In this document: piece after piece, positions 61,550 through 64,000 of the stretch
Position numbering within the stretch: position 1 is the first letter of the stretch
How the letters are laid out: each line of letters starts with the position of its first letter
DNA from: Aquimarina pacifica
GTDB taxonomy: Bacteria; Bacteroidota; Bacteroidia; Flavobacteriales; Flavobacteriaceae
Assembly: GCF_000520955.1 (NCBI RefSeq)
Contig: NZ_JACC01000026.1
Coordinates: 31,462-95,461 of the forward strand
DNA: 64,000 nt
Direction of reading: 5' to 3'
Notes under the pieces: generated by a model
The model's input: the letters and a program-made list of their open reading frames with translations, nothing else
The model's database searches: none
What the model was told of the DNA's origin: nothing
Translations under genes and position numbers: made by a program

Positions 61550-61711
61550 ATGAAAAAAGGACAAATCAAAAAAGGAAAACTTACATTACAAAAAGTACAA
61601 ATAACAAAATTAAATAATTTGGATAGGATTCAGGGTGGTGGAAGAACAGATGTCTTATTTGGCCAAGGAGATGACGGTACAATTCCTACTTGGTTAACAC
61701 TAGAAGAATAG
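61550..61711 (+). CDS. GG-leader signal-peptide candidate paired with regulator 2
   Basis: 53 codons. Leader contains GKLTLQKVQITKLNNLDRI then QGG (30 residues); core of 23 residues GRTDVLFGQGDDGTIPTWLT then LEE, without Cys. The leader pattern LTLQKVQITKLNN matches LSLEKIEITKLRN of the peptide behind regulator 1. It lies between the regulator and a prolyl oligopeptidase gene 63 bp downstream, all on the same strand. Confidence 0.75.
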   Translation: MKKGQIKKGKLTLQKVQITKLNNLDRIQGGGRTDVLFGQGDDGTIPTWLTLEE

Positions 61712-61774
61712 CATATAGTAAGTTTAGAACCCAAAGCCTGCACTACCTACTCATAGGTATTAAATTTACTTAAT

Positions 61775-63943
61775 ATGATTAAAAAACTGTCAATAGTACT
61801 TTTTTTAAGTATTTTATTTATAACATGTCAAAATAAAAAAAAATTGTTATCATCAAATATTGTTATTGATCAGTATCATGGGGTAAATATAGAAGATCCT
61901 TATCGTCACGTTGAGGATCTTACTACTCCTGAGATAAAAAACTGGATTGATGAGCAAAATGTAAAATCTACTAATTCCTTACATAATATTAAAAAAAGAC
62001 AATACTTGATTGACAAGCAATTTGAGTATGATAAGAATAAATCTTATGTAATTTCTAAACTAAAAGTTACAGAAAACAACAAGTACTTTTATCTGAAGAG
62101 GCTACCCAATGAGAATATTTCTAGATTATATTTTAGAGATTCCTTTGAGGATGAAGAGCACATGTTGTATAACCCCAAGACTTTTAGAGAAGAATCTAAA
62201 GTTGAACATACCATTAATTATATTCAACCAAATTGGGATGGATCGAAAATAGTAATAAGTCTAACCTCAAAGGGCAAGGAGATTTCCGAAATGATAATTC
62301 TTGATGTTTCTTCAAAAGAAATACATCCGGATATTATTTCAAATGCATGGCCATCAAGTACTGGGGGTGTTGTATGGTTGCCCAATAATTCTGAATTTAT
62401 TTATCTTCATCATGATGTAGTAGACCCTAAACTCGAAGGTTTTTTAAAAAACACAACATCTGTTGTATATAGTTTGCAAAATAGTGCTAATGAATCAAAA
62501 GCGATTTTCTCAAAAAAGAATAATAGTAATATAGAAATTAATGAAGAAGATCACCCAATTGTTACTTTTAGCAATTCTAAAAATGAGTTTTTGATTGGTA
62601 AAGTATCCGGAGGATTAAGTTATTATGATGCTTACTCTTTGCCAATTGATCAAATAAGTACAAATAATTGGGCCCCTCTTTTTAAGAAATCTGACGAGGT
62701 AAAAAGTTTTATTGTTAAAGGAGATTCACTTATTTACAAAACAGCAAAGGGAGCTCCTAATTTTAAAATATGCAGTACTTCAATTAAGGATCCCGATTTT
62801 GAGAACCCCAAAGTTATCGTTGAAGAATTTAATGACCGTGTTATTACTGATTTTGATAGTACCAATGAAGGGATATATTTTGTAACGACAAAAAATGGAG
62901 TAGAAGCAAGTTTGTATACTTTAGAAAAAAGTATGCCCATTAAAATTGAGTTGCCAGCTTCTTTTGGTAATATTACAATCAAAGCAAAGGGTTGTGAATA
63001 CGAAGAGCTTTGGATAATGGCAAGTGGTTGGACTACTAAGAAGGTAAGATATGAATATAAAAAGGGGCAAATCATTAAAAAAAGTTTAGATTCAGCAGAT
63101 AATACTAAGGGTTTTAATGTAGAAGATATTATTGTTGAAGAAATAGAGGTAAAAGCACATGATGGTGAGAAAATTCCATTGTCTGTTATTTATAAAAAAG
63201 GAACCGAAAGAAATGGAAAAACTCCCCTGATGATGGATAGTTACGGTTCATTTGGGTTATCTATGACACCTTCTTTTTCTTTACGACGTTTTTTATGGAT
63301 CCAAGAAGGTGGTGTGTACGCAATTGCCCATGTTAGGGGCGGAGGAGAAAAAGGAGATGCCTGGCACAAAGGAGGGTATAAAGCCAGCAAGCCTAATACC
63401 TGGAAAGATTTTATTTCGTGTGCAGAATATCTTATTGAAAAAAAGTACACAGATCCAAAACAATTAGCAGTTTGGAGTGGTAGTGCAGGAGGCATATTAA
63501 TTGGTAGAGCAATAACAGATAGGCCAGACCTGTTTTCGGCGGCAATTATAGAATTTGGTACACTTAATTTGATTCGATCAATAGACGATGCAAATGGAGC
63601 CAATATAGCCAAAGAATTTGGTTCTATAAAGGATTCATTAGAGTTTCGAGGATTGCTAGAAATGGATGCCTATCATCATATAAAAGAGAAGGAAAATTAT
63701 CCTGCAACATTATTAACAGCTGGATTGAACGATCCAAGAGTTCCCGCTTGGAATTCTGTAAAATTTGGAGCACGAATACTGGCTGCAAATACTTCAGGTA
63801 AGCCGAATTTTTTACTCGTAGACTCAGAAACTGGTCATGCAAGAGACGACACAAAATTAAAAGAGTTTGAGAGGTATGCTAATATCTTGGCATTTGCCTT
63901 ATGGCAAACTGGTCATCCTGAGTATCAACCGAAACAGAATTAA
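61775..63943 (+). CDS. Prolyl oligopeptidase family lipoprotein (S9A)
   Basis: 722 residues. The signal peptide ends LFITC (Cys18). A beta-propeller (about 30-430) is followed by an alpha/beta hydrolase with the triad Ser570 (WSGSAGGILIGRA), Asp653 (LNDPRVP) and His688 (TGHAR). HVRGGGEKGDAWHKGG is another family mark. These enzymes cut short peptides after Pro, the propeller excluding folded proteins. Directly behind peptide gene 15, whose core contains a Pro, it could trim or destroy that peptide in the periplasm; some lanthipeptide leaders are removed by such enzymes in other bacteria. Confidence 0.92.
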   Translation: MIKKLSIVLFLSILFITCQNKKKLLSSNIVIDQYHGVNIEDPYRHVEDLTTPEIKNWIDEQNVKSTNSLHNIKKRQYLIDKQFEYDKNKSYVISKLKVTENNKYFYLKRLPNENISRLYFRDSFEDEEHMLYNPKTFREESKVEHTINYIQPNWDGSKIVISLTSKGKEISEMIILDVSSKEIHPDIISNAWPSSTGGVVWLPNNSEFIYLHHDVVDPKLEGFLKNTTSVVYSLQNSANESKAIFSKKNNSNIEINEEDHPIVTFSNSKNEFLIGKVSGGLSYYDAYSLPIDQISTNNWAPLFKKSDEVKSFIVKGDSLIYKTAKGAPNFKICSTSIKDPDFENPKVIVEEFNDRVITDFDSTNEGIYFVTTKNGVEASLYTLEKSMPIKIELPASFGNITIKAKGCEYEELWIMASGWTTKKVRYEYKKGQIIKKSLDSADNTKGFNVEDIIVEEIEVKAHDGEKIPLSVIYKKGTERNGKTPLMMDSYGSFGLSMTPSFSLRRFLWIQEGGVYAIAHVRGGGEKGDAWHKGGYKASKPNTWKDFISCAEYLIEKKYTDPKQLAVWSGSAGGILIGRAITDRPDLFSAAIIEFGTLNLIRSIDDANGANIAKEFGSIKDSLEFRGLLEMDAYHHIKEKENYPATLLTAGLNDPRVPAWNSVKFGARILAANTSGKPNFLLVDSETGHARDDTKLKEFERYANILAFALWQTGHPEYQPKQN

Positions 63944-64000
63944 GGATGCGAAATTAATGAATTTCTTGAATAGTGTGACGTCCTGAATAATCGTTACAAG

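Noticed and set aside
1..64000. tRNA, rRNA or prophage genes
   Set aside because: No cloverleaf-like, rRNA-like or phage structural sequence was noticed on reading; none can be supported.

Overview
The window looks like the chromosome of a marine member of the Flavobacteriaceae (Bacteroidota, Aquimarina-like; genus is inference). The DNA is AT-rich. Shine-Dalgarno sites are weak, and promoters carry the Bacteroidota -7 box TAnnTTTG. The gene families are typical of the group: DUF1800, two-gene RHS systems, membrane-bound AraC regulators, SMP-30/NHL lipoproteins, a PL7 alginate lyase, split LanB, and a VKOR-thioredoxin fusion.

Left part (1-33 kb). A truncated DUF1800 gene is followed by an S66 LD-carboxypeptidase and YraN. 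Next come two tandem copies of a module made of a membrane AraC regulator and an NHL/SMP-30 lipoprotein, then mfd. A 1.5 kb non-coding stretch holds four to five degenerate tandem units, each a conserved core followed by a hairpin. After an OmpH/Skp-like protein and a lipoprotein comes a polymorphic-toxin locus: a 1780-residue RHS partner, a 1460-residue RHS toxin with a JAMM-like C-terminal domain, and a lipoprotein immunity candidate. Behind it lies a recombination zone of REP palindromes, a RAYT transposase with a damaged HUH motif, two tandem duplications and a gene relic. PL7 alginate lyase, a Coa1-like protein, a ketoacyl synthase plus bioB, and a cupin-8/JmjC protein follow.

Right part (33-64 kb) is a large peptide secretion island. 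About 22 very small genes encode peptides with double-glycine leaders. They are served by two C39-peptidase ABC exporters with HlyD partners. Cluster 1 (33.0-43.7 kb) has 12 diverse leader peptides, two small HTH proteins (one ending in its own leader-like GG motif), a C39-like/VKOR/thioredoxin fusion, a 158-residue unknown protein, and five promoters sharing the same TCTCA/TGAGA palindrome at a fixed distance from the -7 box. Cluster 2 (46.9-58.8 kb) is a class I lanthipeptide locus: retropepsin-PDZ lipoprotein, split LanB, eight precursors (five near-identical in about 280 bp tandem repeats), a LanC lacking the expected zinc cysteines, exporter, HlyD and a paralogue of the 158-residue protein.

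The two clusters share one layout. Each export operon is transcribed away from a sensor-regulator with a signal peptide, periplasmic TPRs, one membrane helix and a cytoplasmic AraC HTH. Each regulator is followed by one small GG-leader peptide gene, and the two peptide leaders resemble each other. Shared sequence motifs occur in the divergent promoters and upstream of the peptide genes. I infer that this is a duplicated exported-peptide signalling circuit controlling peptide export in a Gram-negative bacterium. The second circuit continues into a prolyl oligopeptidase lipoprotein that could process or destroy the peptide.
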